Numbered from the stretch's first letter, positions 1 through 9,325 are shown. The stretch is DNA of 64,000 nt from Clostridium pasteurianum DSM 525 = ATCC 6013 (GCF_000807255.1 NZ_CP009268.1:2696384-2760383); one strand, 5' to 3'. Numbers and translations: made by a program. The notes: generated by a model from the sequence alone, not told the origin.

Positions 1-107
1 AATCCTATTCCAAAATATTACTTGTAATATTTTCCTCAAACTTCTAACATTAGATTTTTCAAGCCCTGCCGGGCAATATTTTTATACAAAAAATTTTTAA
101 ATTCCTA

Positions 108-147
108 ATATATAAAAATAAAACGCTTGATTTTCATCAAACGTTTA
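108..147 (-). terminator. Rho-independent terminator of the first NlpC/P60 gene
   Basis: On the minus strand an 11-bp stem with one mismatch (arms 121-131 and 136-146, loop of 4) is followed by TATTTTTATA. It lies about 15 bases past the stop codon of the hydrolase gene. Confidence 0.75.
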
Positions 148-158
148 TTAGTCTTACT

Positions 159-1382
159 TTATTTTACTCTTCTAGCTGTTAAATAATCACTTCTAGTTAA
201 TGGTGATATCTTTATTACATCTCCTGTACGAGGTGCATGTATGTACATATTATTACCAGCATACATACCTACATGATGAGGGTCACCCCAACTTCCAAAG
301 AAAATCAAATCACCCGGTTGAAGCTGATCTCTTGACACAGCTACTCCATCATTTATTTGATCATAGGTAGTTCTTCCAATGGATATTCCAAATTTTGCAT
401 ACACATATTGAGTAAATCCCGAGCAATCAAATCCAGGATTTGGAGATGTTCCTCCCCAAACATATGGAGTTCCTAAAAAGTTAGAAGCATAAGCTATAAT
501 TGAATTACCTGAAGAATTAGAAGGTACTGCTCCACCTCTATTTATACTTATATTGTTATTACTACTTGCGGTAATATTTTTTGCTGAACTTGTCTGATTT
601 CCTGAATTATTGGAGTTTGAAGCTGCCGCTGCTTGCTGCTGTGCCGCCTGTTCAGCTGCTCTAGCCTCAGCTGCTTTAACTTCTGCAATTTTTTGCTTTA
701 TTCCATCAATTTGAGCTTTTGTAGAAGTGCTTAATTCAATTGCTGCGCTTTCCTGTGCTCTTGCTTCTGCAATAAGAGGCTGTTGTTCTGATTTCTTATT
801 ATTTAACTCATTTACTTTTTTCTCATTTTCAACTTTTAATACAACTAATTTTTCTTTATCCCTTTCAAGCTTGTCCTTTTTATCCTGAATTGCTTGCCTT
901 CTCACACTTAAATTAGATATTATCTTATCATTAAATTTTGCTACACTTTTTATTGTTTCAACCTTAGAAACAAAATCGCTTACACCTTTAGAATCCAATA
1001 AAATATTTATGTATTCACTATTGCCACTAATGTACATGGCTCTCATTCTCTTATTATAGAGTTCTTTTTCAGCCTTTATATCCTGTTCTGATCTTTCAAT
1101 ACTCTTTCTTGCATTATTTATACTGTCTTCTGTTTTAGCTATCTTATTTTTTGTATTATCAATTTCAGCCATATTCTTCTGAATTTCATTATCCAGCATC
1201 TCTATTTTTATTTCTATATCATTAATCTTCTTTTGTGCCTCATTTATCATATTCTGACTTTGCTTATATTTATCTTGTGATTGATTGAGCTGATCATCTA
1301 AAGATGGCGCGGCTAAAGTTCTAACATTAGCTGTAAAAACTATTCCTAATGCTAAAATAACAGAAAGTATTCTCCTATTCAA
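159..1382 (-). CDS. Secreted coiled-coil NlpC/P60 peptidoglycan hydrolase (CwlO/PcsB type)
   Basis: The protein has 407 residues. A signal peptide (about 1-25) is followed by a long coiled coil (about 28-235), an Ala/Asn/Ser-rich linker and a C-terminal NlpC/P60 domain (about 295-405). The catalytic set is visible: Cys320 in DCSGF, His370 in HHVGMY and His382 in YIHAP. Family members cut the D-Glu-diaminopimelate bond in peptide stems, and the coiled coil usually keeps them inactive until an FtsEX-like partner engages. A second gene at 5466-6689 has the same length and near-identical ends, so the two are recent paralogues. The gene stands alone and has its own direct-repeat promoter at 1561-1595. 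Domain assignment is firm; the FtsEX link is inferred from the family. Confidence 0.92.
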   Translation of the reverse strand: MNRRILSVILALGIVFTANVRTLAAPSLDDQLNQSQDKYKQSQNMINEAQKKINDIEIKIEMLDNEIQKNMAEIDNTKNKIAKTEDSINNARKSIERSEQDIKAEKELYNKRMRAMYISGNSEYINILLDSKGVSDFVSKVETIKSVAKFNDKIISNLSVRRQAIQDKKDKLERDKEKLVVLKVENEKKVNELNNKKSEQQPLIAEARAQESAAIELSTSTKAQIDGIKQKIAEVKAAEARAAEQAAQQQAAAASNSNNSGNQTSSAKNITASSNNNISINRGGAVPSNSSGNSIIAYASNFLGTPYVWGGTSPNPGFDCSGFTQYVYAKFGISIGRTTYDQINDGVAVSRDQLQPGDLIFFGSWGDPHHVGMYAGNNMYIHAPRTGDVIKISPLTRSDYLTARRVK

Positions 1383-1560
1383 ATTTTTATCCCCCTATGT
1401 ACTTAATATTAAAATTCTCAGTGTTATATAGATTTTTGTTCTATCTAATGCTCAGAAATCGTTATCTAAATACTTATCCACTACTTGTTCTCGTTCTATA
1501 AAAAAATATTGTAAACAAGCAATTTATCGGATAAATACCCTAATATGTTAATTATAACTT

Positions 1561-1595
1561 ATCTTATCAAATGTTTGTTAAGAAAATATGAAGAT
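1561..1595 (-). promoter_or_regulatory. Direct-repeat promoter, site 1 (NlpC/P60 gene)
   Basis: Read on the minus strand: TTCATA, 5 bp (TTTTC), TTAACA, 9 bp, then -10 TAAGAT. The predicted start of transcription is about 170 bases before the start codon. It has the shared geometry described in the findings. Confidence 0.6.
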
Positions 1596-1706
1596 TTAAT
1601 AAATATTTTGAAGAATACACCTATATTTTATATATTTATAGATCATTATCAACAAAATTCTTAATAATTTGTTCTATATGTATCACCAATCTATATAATA
1701 TTAAAA

Positions 1707-2420
1707 TTAAAAATCCATCTTCAAAGTATTATCTTTAAGCCATTGATGCCTTTTCTTATAATCTGGTAAAATGGAATGTACTAAATCCCAATACTGTTTT
1801 GAATGGTTTTTTTGAACCATATGACACATTTCATGAACTACTATATAATCCAAAACATCTTCTCTAGCCATAACACATCTCCAATTAAAAAGAAGTGAAT
1901 CTCTATATGTACAGCTCCCCCATCTCCTCTTTTGCTCTTTTATCTTAACTTCTAGAGGAACTTTATCAAAAAATTTCTGATAAAAATTAATTCTCTTGAT
2001 TATCTCTTGTTTTGCTTTTTCTCTATACCAAAGCTCCATAATTTTTCTTATATTTTCTTCATTTTTATTATCAATAGTAACTATAATTTTATCATCAACC
2101 AGGCTAACTTCTGGTTTAAGTACATTGGGGTTCCTATCTATGTATAAAAAATATTCTTTTCCCAAATACATGAATATTTCTTCATTAACAAATTTTCTAA
2201 TTAAAGACTTAATTCTCCTATGTTTCAACTGATAAAGTTTTTTAACAATCCAAGTGGCCTTTACTCTCATTTGTTCTATTATTACTTCTTCCGAGATTCC
2301 TACAGGTGATCTAACTTTAATATCTCCATTTGGATTTATAGATATTTCCATGGTCTTTCTCTTACTAAAAATCACTTCAAACTCTATTTCTTTTCCAGCA
2401 TAAATAAATTTTAGTATCAT
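1707..2420 (-). CDS. YgjP-like zinc metallopeptidase domain protein (DUF45)
   Basis: The protein has 237 residues. The C-terminal third carries the zinc signature HEMCH in VVHEMCHMVQKNHSKQYW, with the downstream His and the WGSC motif typical of the YgjP/WLM/SprT-like group. There is no signal peptide or membrane segment, so it is cytoplasmic. Homologues are widespread next to restriction or repair genes, but the substrate is generally unknown. It appears monocistronic; the next gene in the same direction starts 85 bases upstream and is unrelated. Family call is secure, biological role is not. Confidence 0.85.
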   Translation of the reverse strand: MILKFIYAGKEIEFEVIFSKRKTMEISINPNGDIKVRSPVGISEEVIIEQMRVKATWIVKKLYQLKHRRIKSLIRKFVNEEIFMYLGKEYFLYIDRNPNVLKPEVSLVDDKIIVTIDNKNEENIRKIMELWYREKAKQEIIKRINFYQKFFDKVPLEVKIKEQKRRWGSCTYRDSLLFNWRCVMAREDVLDYIVVHEMCHMVQKNHSKQYWDLVHSILPDYKKRHQWLKDNTLKMDF

Positions 2421-2504
2421 ATAATCATCCTATTATCTCTATAATTCATCTAAACTTAGTAAGAGCAAAAACTCTTACTAAGTAAGATTAATTATCATTA
2501 TAAT

Positions 2505-2942
2505 TTAACACTTAAGTTCTTCTATAATATCAATGGCATCTTTAATAAGCTTAGGACATATATCCTTAAATACACCTTTTTGTATAGCATAATCCCTCAT
2601 ACCTTTTTGCCTTAAATTACATCCAATTAAATCTTTGCATATGGTTGAACAATTCATTTTCTGAAATCTTTCTCTAAAAAGATTAATCATTTCATAAACT
2701 TTTTCTTCTGATGCACTATCTATATTTGTATTATTTCCATATTTTAAGCCTAAAACCATTATTGCCCCAGTTACTGCTCCACAAACTTCACTTTTATACA
2801 GTTTTTCATCTAAACCATTTCCTAATTTTAGAATTGAATTCATATCTAAATTCAATTCATTACAATAAGTTAACAATACACTTTGAGCACAATTAACTCC
2901 TCTGCTAAATTTCCATACAGCTTGTTCTACTTTATTATTCAT
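2505..2942 (-). CDS. C_GCAxxG_C_C family putative redox protein
   Basis: The 145-residue protein has the family's cysteine pattern: NCAQSV near residue 19, CGAVTG near residue 54, then later cysteines around NCSTICKDLIGCN and DICPKL. Proteins of this family are small and soluble, and common in anaerobes. They are thought to bind a metal or cluster or act in thiol redox, but no reaction is established. It is monocistronic, and no shared promoter box was seen upstream. The 145-residue length matches the family. Confidence 0.82.
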   Translation of the reverse strand: MNNKVEQAVWKFSRGVNCAQSVLLTYCNELNLDMNSILKLGNGLDEKLYKSEVCGAVTGAIMVLGLKYGNNTNIDSASEEKVYEMINLFRERFQKMNCSTICKDLIGCNLRQKGMRDYAIQKGVFKDICPKLIKDAIDIIEELKC

Positions 2943-3402
2943 AATACTCCCACCAACTATCTTTAAATTATAAAATTAAAATTTTATTCAGTTATATAAC
3001 AGTTATTTATTTTTCTATTTATTCTATAATACCACATTTTTTATTAAAATCATATCTAATTGTTAATTTATACACCTATAGTTATTATATTTATTTTAAT
3101 ATATGCTTGATTTTATTAGTTTAACAAATTTTTATAATATAAACAAAAACATGATATTTTAACTTGGGTATTTCTTTTTACTTTTATACATAAGCAAAAT
3201 TAATAATTTCTTAAGCAAATAACTAAATCAATAACATCTTTTGTCAATTTATTAATTATAAAACATTTACATTGAATTTTACATTATTTTTCACATATAC
3301 CTTACCAACAGATTATGATAAAATAAAAGTAAATTTAATAGCTTGTTTCATTTAATGATCACTTATAATTTTACCCCCAGAATAAAGACAAGGAGCAATA
3401 AA
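2943..3402. other. Intergenic region without recognisable gene
   Basis: This AT-rich stretch separates divergent genes. I found no reading frame with a ribosome site and no strong hairpin. A possible -10 element (TATGATAAAAT) lies near 3314-3324, upstream of the asparaginase gene. Confidence 0.4.
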
Positions 3403-4383
3403 ATGAAAAACATTCTTATTATATTTACTGGTGGAACTATATCAATGAAAAGAGATAAAAATATAAATGCATCCGTTCCATCTATGTGTGGTAAAGATAT
3501 ATTAGATCTAATCCCAAATGTAGACAATATAGCCAACATTCACTGTATGGATTTTTCTACTATCCCAAGTCCCCATATAACTCCAGAAAAGATGCTGGAA
3601 TTATCAAAAATGATAAGTGAAAAGGCTAAAGTTTATGATGGTATAGTGGTAACTCACGGAACTGATTCACTTGAAGAAACTGCATATTTAGTGGATTTAA
3701 CTTGTAATACTTCAAATCCTGTAATTTTTACAGGAGCAATGAAAAGCAGCTCTGAGCTTGGATGGGATGGTGCTGCAAATTTAGTGACTGCTGTTCTTAC
3801 AGCAGCATCTGAAAGTGCTAAAAACAAAGGGGTTTTAGTTATAATGAATGGTGAAATTCACTGTGCTGCCCAGGTAACAAAGACCAATACTCATTCTCTA
3901 GATACCTTTAAAAGTTTGGATTTTGGTCCTATAGGTTTTGTTGACAATAACAAGCCATATTTTTATTTTGATTATTCAAAATCTGAATATATATCTGTAT
4001 CAAAAATTGAAAGTGGTGTATCTCTTATAAAGTGTGCCTGTGGTATGGACTATAAACTTATAAAATTTTGTGTTGATTCAGGAACAAAAGGCATAGTTAT
4101 TGAAGGTATGGGCAGCGGAAATATACCACCAGGTATGCTTCCCGGGATCGATTATGCTATAAATCGAAATATACCTATAATTCTAGTTTCAAGATGCATA
4201 ACCGGAAAAGTTTCTGACAGCTATGGATATAAAGGAGGAGGAAAAGATCTTACTAATAGAGGAGTGATTCTAGGCGGCAACCTTAATGGACAAAAGGCCA
4301 GAATAAAACTCATGGCAGCACTTGGATTTACTAATGATTTATGCGAAATAAAAAAAATATTTAAGCAAAACTACTATAAATAA
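3403..4383 (+). CDS. ansA: Type I L-asparaginase
   Basis: The protein has 326 residues from the ATG at 3403, which is preceded by AAGGAG with 6 bp spacing; an upstream ATG at 3343 has no ribosome site. It hydrolyses L-asparagine to aspartate and ammonia. The two nucleophile regions are visible: TGGTIS near the N-terminus with the catalytic Thr, and THGTDSLEETA around residue 85 with the second Thr-Asp pair. No signal peptide is present, so it is the cytoplasmic type I form. The gene stands alone. An 11-bp hairpin lies just downstream at 4411-4445. Confidence 0.9.
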   Translation: MKNILIIFTGGTISMKRDKNINASVPSMCGKDILDLIPNVDNIANIHCMDFSTIPSPHITPEKMLELSKMISEKAKVYDGIVVTHGTDSLEETAYLVDLTCNTSNPVIFTGAMKSSSELGWDGAANLVTAVLTAASESAKNKGVLVIMNGEIHCAAQVTKTNTHSLDTFKSLDFGPIGFVDNNKPYFYFDYSKSEYISVSKIESGVSLIKCACGMDYKLIKFCVDSGTKGIVIEGMGSGNIPPGMLPGIDYAINRNIPIILVSRCITGKVSDSYGYKGGGKDLTNRGVILGGNLNGQKARIKLMAALGFTNDLCEIKKIFKQNYYK

Positions 4384-4410
4384 AAATTGTAAAATATTCA
4401 ATATTAAAAT

Positions 4411-4445
4411 AGACAAGTAATTTGAGAATTATTAGATTACTTGTC
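4411..4445 (+). terminator. Hairpin downstream of the asparaginase gene
   Basis: A perfect 11-bp stem, AGACAAGTAAT pairing with ATTACTTGTCT, lies 28 bases past the stop codon. It lacks a clear U-run on the plus strand, so termination is likely but not certain. Confidence 0.45.
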
Positions 4446-4545
4446 TTCAATAGAACTTAATGTATCTAAAGGAAGTATGCAGGACGCAGTTTGTCCATTG
4501 TTACTACTATCTATAAAAAAATGGGGTTCATCAACTGTAATTCAT
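4437..4545 (-). pseudogene. 3'-end fragment of an unidentified gene
   Basis: On the minus strand about 35 codons read openly to a TAA, beginning near DEPHFFIDSSNNGQ and ending LDTLSSIEDK. The peptide looks like real protein, but in-frame stops precede it and there is no start site. I could not identify the family. It overlaps the hairpin behind the asparaginase gene. Confidence 0.3.
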
Positions 4546-4605
4546 TGAAATTAAAACCATGTAAATTAATGTAAGTGTTTCATCATTATTAATTTTATAT
4601 TTACA

Positions 4606-4654
4606 TATAAAAATACCCCTGAAATAGTGAAACTTCACAAACTACTCCAAGGGC
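4606..4654 (-). terminator. Terminator after the small membrane protein pair
   Basis: On the minus strand a long stem (CCCTTGGAGTAG with CTATTTCAGGGG, using G-U pairs) with an inner GTGAA/TTCAC helix is followed by TATTTTTATA. It ends the 5280-4718 transcript. Confidence 0.65.
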
Positions 4655-4717
4655 ATATCTTTCCAAAATAGAAATCTATTTAACTAATAAATCTTATTAT
4701 CATTTATATCTTAATTT

Positions 4718-5002
4718 TTAATCTTTTTTCGCTATCTGTGTACTTTCCTGCAAATTCTCATTACCTGCCTTTTTCTTCTTTGAACCTTTTAGCATCATAA
4801 AAATCATAAATCCCATCATTATAGGACATATAAGTGGTGAAATAGCCAATATAGCTGTGTTGAGCGTTCCATTTAACTTCAAAAATGGTAGAGCTGCCAC
4901 TAAAAGAATTGGAATGGCACAACAAAGAATCATATGAAGCATATGTTTTAAAGGACTATGTGGTTTTTCTTGATTATTATTTTTATTATCATGACAATTC
5001 AT
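4718..5002 (-). CDS. Small membrane protein with His/Cys-rich N-terminus
   Basis: The protein has 94 residues. The N-terminus is polar and metal-ligand rich (MNCHDNKNN, then KHMLHMILCC). Two hydrophobic segments (about 20-42 and 48-70) include LICPIMMGFMIFMM, and the tail is very basic (GSKKKKAG). A good AGGAGG site precedes the ATG. It follows the 62-residue Cys-rich membrane protein on the same strand, with a promoter of the shared class upstream of both. Small proteins of this look often neighbour copper or heavy-metal genes, but no function is established. It is probably real, with a metal-related role inferred only. Confidence 0.6.
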   Translation of the reverse strand: MNCHDNKNNNQEKPHSPLKHMLHMILCCAIPILLVAALPFLKLNGTLNTAILAISPLICPIMMGFMIFMMLKGSKKKKAGNENLQESTQIAKKD

Positions 5003-5091
5003 AATATTCCTCCTAAAATTCTAATAAAAATTTTTATTCCAAATAAATCTCAAAATTCTGTTTATCTTCAATCTTAGTTTTATACTAATTT

Positions 5092-5280
5092 TTATTCTCT
5101 TTTGTTCTCTGAGGATTTATCCTTGCAACAGCTATTCATATTTTTCCCAGAGTTAATCTTACTAGCTTCCTGATGAGAATGACTTCCACAGCATCCTCCT
5201 TTTCTAAACATCATAAATGCCATTGCAAAAACAATCAAGAAATACCACCAGTTCTCAGCTAGAAATTTCAAATCAATCAC
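5092..5280 (-). CDS. Small Cys/His-rich single-pass membrane protein
   Basis: The protein has 62 residues. A membrane segment (about 9-25, NWWYFLIVFAMAFMMF) is followed by a ligand-rich tail with GGCCGSHSH and NSCC. The ATG has an AGAGGTGATT site. It starts the two-gene transcript with 4718-5002, behind the direct-repeat promoter at 5405-5439. Paired Cys and His residues suggest metal binding; this is inferred from composition only. Confidence 0.6.
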   Translation of the reverse strand: MIDLKFLAENWWYFLIVFAMAFMMFRKGGCCGSHSHQEASKINSGKNMNSCCKDKSSENKRE

Positions 5281-5404
5281 CTCTCTTTTATATTAAAAGC
5301 ACAAATACCTTTATGCATATTAAAAGAAATAGCCAGTCAGTATACTAATCCATATCTTTAACTTTTTACTCCCTTTCATGTGCCTTAATCCATTGTCTAT
5401 ATGT

Positions 5405-5439
5405 ATTATATATAAAAGTTATGTAGATAAGATGAAGAA
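5405..5439 (-). promoter_or_regulatory. Direct-repeat promoter, site 2 (small metal-like membrane proteins)
   Basis: Minus strand: TTCATC, TTATC, TACATA, 9 bp, then -10 TATAAT. Spacing is identical to the other sites. Transcription would begin about 120 bases before the 62-codon gene. Confidence 0.6.
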
Positions 5440-5465
5440 TTTAAAATCACAGCTTTTTATTAATT

Positions 5466-6689
5466 TTATTTTACTCTTCTAGCTGTTAAATAATCACTTC
5501 TATTTAGAGGTGATATTTTAACCACATCTCCTGTATGTGGTGCATGTATATACATGCCATCTCCTACATACATCCCCATATGATGTGGATTAGAGTATGT
5601 CCCAAAGAAAACTAAATCTCCTGGCTTAAGCTGATCTCTTGACACTCCTACTCCATCTTTTATTTGATCATATGTAGTCCTGCCAACCGATACGCCAAAT
5701 TTTTTATATACATATTGGGTAAATCCAGAACAATCAAAACCAGGGCTTGGAGATGTACCTCCCCATACGTATGGTGTACCTAAAAAACTTGATGCATATG
5801 CTATAACTGAATCATTTGAAACAGATCCGCCAGTACTTGCTGGTAATGATCCTCCTCTATTTATACTAACATTTGTATTTGAATTGTTATTGGCAGTAAT
5901 ATTCGTAGATCTATTTGCTTCACTATTTGCATTATTTGAACTATTATTTTGACTTGCATTTGCAGCCGCCTGTTCAGCCGCTTTAGCAGATGCAATTCTT
6001 TGCTTTATTGCATCAATTTGAGATTTTGTAGATGCACTTAATTCAGCTGCTGAATTCTGCTGTGCTTTAGCCTCTGCAATAAGTGGCTGCTGCTGTGTTT
6101 TTTTATTATTTAAATCACTTAACTTTTTCTCACTATCACTTTTTAAAACAATTAATTTTTCTTTATCACGTGCAAATTTATCTTTTTTCTCCTGTACAGC
6201 TTGTCTTCTTTCGTTCAAATTTGATATTATTTTGTCGTTAAATTCAGCTATACTCTTTATCGTTTCCACCTTTGAAATAAGATCACTCACTCCTTTAGAA
6301 TCCAATAGAATATTTATATATCCACCGCTGCCATTAATATACATAGCTCTCATTCTCTTATTATAGAGTTCTTTTTCAGCCTTTATATCTTGTTCAGCTC
6401 TCTTAATGCTTTTTTGTGCATTATTTATGTCTGCCTCTGTTTTACTTATTTTACCCTTAACATTATCAATTTCAATCATATTCTTCTGAATTTCGTCATC
6501 CAGCATTTCTATCTTTAATTCTATATCACTGACCTTTTTTTGTGCTTCATTTAACGTGCTTTGTTCTTGATTATATTGCTGCTGTGATGAATTTAATTGC
6601 TCATCTAAGGATGGTTCCGCTAAAGCTCTAACATTCATTGTAAGTACTACACCCAAAGCCAGAACAGCAGATAATATTCTCTTGTTCAA
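5466..6689 (-). CDS. Secreted coiled-coil NlpC/P60 peptidoglycan hydrolase, second copy
   Basis: This 407-residue protein is a paralogue of the one at 159-1382. It has a signal peptide (cleavage near residue 25 after ALA), a coiled coil (about 28-235), an Asn/Ser-rich linker and an NlpC/P60 domain with Cys320 (DCSGF), His370 (HHMGMY) and His382 (YIHAP). The last 19 residues differ by only one or two from the first copy, while the linker differs freely. Both genes keep the same type of direct-repeat promoter, so they are likely co-regulated. The AT-only spacer around 6837-6857 contains a weak palindrome. Confidence 0.92.
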   Translation of the reverse strand: MNKRILSAVLALGVVLTMNVRALAEPSLDEQLNSSQQQYNQEQSTLNEAQKKVSDIELKIEMLDDEIQKNMIEIDNVKGKISKTEADINNAQKSIKRAEQDIKAEKELYNKRMRAMYINGSGGYINILLDSKGVSDLISKVETIKSIAEFNDKIISNLNERRQAVQEKKDKFARDKEKLIVLKSDSEKKLSDLNNKKTQQQPLIAEAKAQQNSAAELSASTKSQIDAIKQRIASAKAAEQAAANASQNNSSNNANSEANRSTNITANNNSNTNVSINRGGSLPASTGGSVSNDSVIAYASSFLGTPYVWGGTSPSPGFDCSGFTQYVYKKFGVSVGRTTYDQIKDGVGVSRDQLKPGDLVFFGTYSNPHHMGMYVGDGMYIHAPHTGDVVKISPLNRSDYLTARRVK

Positions 6690-6768
6690 ATTATTATCCC
6701 CCTAATTTTATATATTTAATACAAAGTAAAATCTTGTTTATGGATCTCCCTACATTAATTCCTAATTT

Positions 6769-6803
6769 ATTTTATTACATTAATGTGTAGAACATATGAA
6801 GAT
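6769..6803 (-). promoter_or_regulatory. Direct-repeat promoter, site 3 (second NlpC/P60 gene)
   Basis: Minus strand: TTCATA, TGTTC, TACACA, 9 bp, then -10 TAAAAT. It has the shared geometry. Confidence 0.6.
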
Positions 6804-6962
6804 TTGAGTCAACAACGACACGAAAACTTACAAAACTCAATATTTTTACAATATTGGGCTTTGTAAAAAATAAATAATGAAATATAGTATGCTATTTATA
6901 AATTCCTGATATTACGGACATAGATCATTCTATGCTATTTTTGTGCAGATTTCGGAATAAAT

Positions 6963-7640
6963 TCACAAAACTTCTTCAAGTTTCCCTGATTTTAAAATTT
7001 CTCCTTCTTTCAAAGTAACTACTTTATCTGCTATGCTCTTAACATCCTCTCTATCATGAGTTACAAAAATAGACGTTATGCCTGCTTGATTTAATATTGA
7101 TTTTAATTCTTCCCTGATTTTACTCTTTAAATCCGTATCCAAATTACTAAAGGGTTCATCCAATAAAAGTACTGATGGCTTTGGAGCTAAAGCTCTTGCA
7201 ATGGCAACTCTTTGCTGCTGACCACCGCTTAGTTCATGTGGATATCGACTGCTAAAATCCTGTAAGTTAACAAGTTTTAACATTTCTAAAACTCTAACAT
7301 CCTTTTCCTTCTTGTTAAGATTAGTAAGTCCAAATTTGATATTATCATCTACTTTCATATGTGGGAAAAGAGCGTAATCTTGAAATACCATACCTACCCC
7401 TCGTTTTTCAGGTATAACAAGAGTATTACTATCAAACATAATTTTATTATCTACAATAATGCTGCCACTTAAAGGTGTCTCCAGTCCTGCTATTAACCTT
7501 AGAATTGTACTCTTGCCTCCGCCGCTCTCCCCTAGAATAGAAAGTATTTCACCCTTTTGCACATTGAAACTGACATCCTTAAGTGTCTTTTGTTGTGAAT
7601 TTCTATACTTAAAAGTTAAATTACGTATTTCTATAAACAT
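6963..7640 (-). CDS. fbpC: Fe(III) ABC transporter ATP-binding protein
   Basis: The 225-residue ABC ATPase has Walker A GESGGGKST (about 36-44), Q-loop VFQDYALFPH, signature LSGGQQQR, Walker B LLLDEPFSNLD and H-loop VTHD. It lacks the C-terminal regulatory OB domain of many FbpC/PotA proteins, which makes it shorter than the usual 330-350. Its start overlaps the permease stop by one base (TAATG), so the two are translationally coupled. Substrate is assigned from the two upstream genes. Confidence 0.85.
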   Translation of the reverse strand: MFIEIRNLTFKYRNSQQKTLKDVSFNVQKGEILSILGESGGGKSTILRLIAGLETPLSGSIIVDNKIMFDSNTLVIPEKRGVGMVFQDYALFPHMKVDDNIKFGLTNLNKKEKDVRVLEMLKLVNLQDFSSRYPHELSGGQQQRVAIARALAPKPSVLLLDEPFSNLDTDLKSKIREELKSILNQAGITSIFVTHDREDVKSIADKVVTLKEGEILKSGKLEEVL

Positions 7641-9283
7641 TATCTTCTCTCCTTATTTTCTATTCTATAAAGTAAATATACTGAAACAATACTAACAAGT
7701 ATTATAATAAGTGATGGAATTGAAGCTTCATGTATCATTTCATCATTGGCATATTCATAGGTCTTTGTTGCTAAAGTATTAAAATTAAAAGGTCTCAAAA
7801 TTAAAGTTAATGGAAGTTCCTTTACTATTTCAACAAAAACTAATGCAAAACCGCTGATTAATGCTGGTTTCATCATAGGTAAGTCCACTTTGAAAAATGT
7901 TTTAGTAACACCATACCCCAATGTCCTTGAAGCTTCTGAAAACTTCATTCCTATTTTGTCAAATCCTGATTCAATGGCTTGATAACCTATTGCTAAAAAT
8001 CTTATAGTGTAAGCAAAAACTAACATGAACACACTTGTACTCAACACAAGTGTCTTTGAGCTAGAATCAATATCCTTATAAATCCCTACCATCTTTCGAT
8101 CTACACTTACCATTAGAAGAATTACTCCAATTGCAATAACCGCACCAGGAATAGAGTATCCCATAATAGATATTTTAGAAAAAACCTTAGAAATCCAATG
8201 ACTATTTATTCTGCAAAAATTTGCAATAACTACAGACATAACTATTATAAGTACTGCTACTATAATACTCAGCCATATAGAATTAAACATGAAGCCTACA
8301 AATTTAAAATTAAGTATTTTTTTATAAGTTAAAATACTCCAGTGACTTAGTTGAAGCAGTGGTATAATAAAACCCATACTTAAAATACTAAAGCAGTAAA
8401 GAAGTGCTCCTACAGCTTTTACCCCTTTTAATTTTACAGGAACAATTTCTCTCACTTTAGCTGTAGTATAGCTATATTTTTTTCTTCCTCGCAGCCACTT
8501 CTCTATAATTAATACAATAAACACTGTAACCATCAACATAGAAGCCAGTTTTACTGCAGTACTGGTATCTCCTAAGGAAAACCAGGTTTTAAATATAGCT
8601 GTACTAAAGGTTTGTACTCCAAAATAAGATACTACACCAAAATCATTAAGTACCTCAAGCAGTACTAATGAAGTACCTCCAACAATAGCTCCACGAGATA
8701 TAGGCAAAATTACATGTATAAAAATATCACTGCCTCCTCTTCCAAGAAGCCTTGCATTCTCAATAAGTGTAGCAGATTGCTTTTCAAGAAATGATCTAGT
8801 TATCATATAAACATAAGGAAACAAAAAAATTGTAAATATAAACACTACACCTTTTATTGACATTATGTCAAAATATTTAGGATCCAAATTCATCTTCATA
8901 ACATTTCTAAGAAATATCTGTACTACTCCAGTGTAATTAAATATCCCATTATATGTATAAGCAGCTATATAGGTGGGTATTGTGAGAGGTAGAATAAGTG
9001 CCCATTTAAAAATTCTTTTACAGGGAAAATCATAAGCGGCAATTAACCAGGCCAATGTAGTTCCAATTATCATTGTAAAAAATCCAGTAGCAATAACTAT
9101 CTTTATAGTATTTATAATATAATCTTTCAAAAGAAAAGCTTTAATATGATACCAGTTTTCATTTGGTTTATCAAATATATGAAATAATATATACATACAT
9201 GGCAAAATCACCAAAAGTACAGATATAAAACTTAAAAGTCCCCAGGAGCTTGGCTTATATTTCATGAATTTAAATTTCTTCAA
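7640..9283 (-). CDS. fbpB: Fe(III) ABC transporter permease
   Basis: The 547-residue membrane protein contains two fused inner-membrane permease halves, each with an EAA-type loop (GRGGSDIFIHVILPISRG in the first, LGYGVTKTFFKVDLPMMKP in the second). This fused layout is typical of iron(III) FbpB/SfuB permeases. The best start is the TTG at 9283, with an AAGGATGTGG region upstream; the ATG at 9265 is an alternative. It lies 72 bases after the binding-protein gene, across a hairpin. It moves iron delivered by FbpA into the cell using FbpC. Confidence 0.85.
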   Translation of the reverse strand: MKKFKFMKYKPSSWGLLSFISVLLVILPCMYILFHIFDKPNENWYHIKAFLLKDYIINTIKIVIATGFFTMIIGTTLAWLIAAYDFPCKRIFKWALILPLTIPTYIAAYTYNGIFNYTGVVQIFLRNVMKMNLDPKYFDIMSIKGVVFIFTIFLFPYVYMITRSFLEKQSATLIENARLLGRGGSDIFIHVILPISRGAIVGGTSLVLLEVLNDFGVVSYFGVQTFSTAIFKTWFSLGDTSTAVKLASMLMVTVFIVLIIEKWLRGRKKYSYTTAKVREIVPVKLKGVKAVGALLYCFSILSMGFIIPLLQLSHWSILTYKKILNFKFVGFMFNSIWLSIIVAVLIIVMSVVIANFCRINSHWISKVFSKISIMGYSIPGAVIAIGVILLMVSVDRKMVGIYKDIDSSSKTLVLSTSVFMLVFAYTIRFLAIGYQAIESGFDKIGMKFSEASRTLGYGVTKTFFKVDLPMMKPALISGFALVFVEIVKELPLTLILRPFNFNTLATKTYEYANDEMIHEASIPSLIIILVSIVSVYLLYRIENKERR

Positions 9284-9325
9284 TTACTTCCACATCCTTT
9301 TCTTAAAGTAGCATTTACTAATACT

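Noticed and set aside
3285-3325. A further direct-repeat promoter in front of the asparaginase gene
   Set aside because: TTCACA and CTTACC have roughly the right spacing, but the match in both hexamers and at -10 is too poor.
6919-6945. CATAGATCATTCTATG hairpin followed by TTTTT on the plus strand as a terminator
   Set aside because: No plus-strand gene lies upstream, and the genes on both sides are on the minus strand, so it has no transcript to end. It may be chance.
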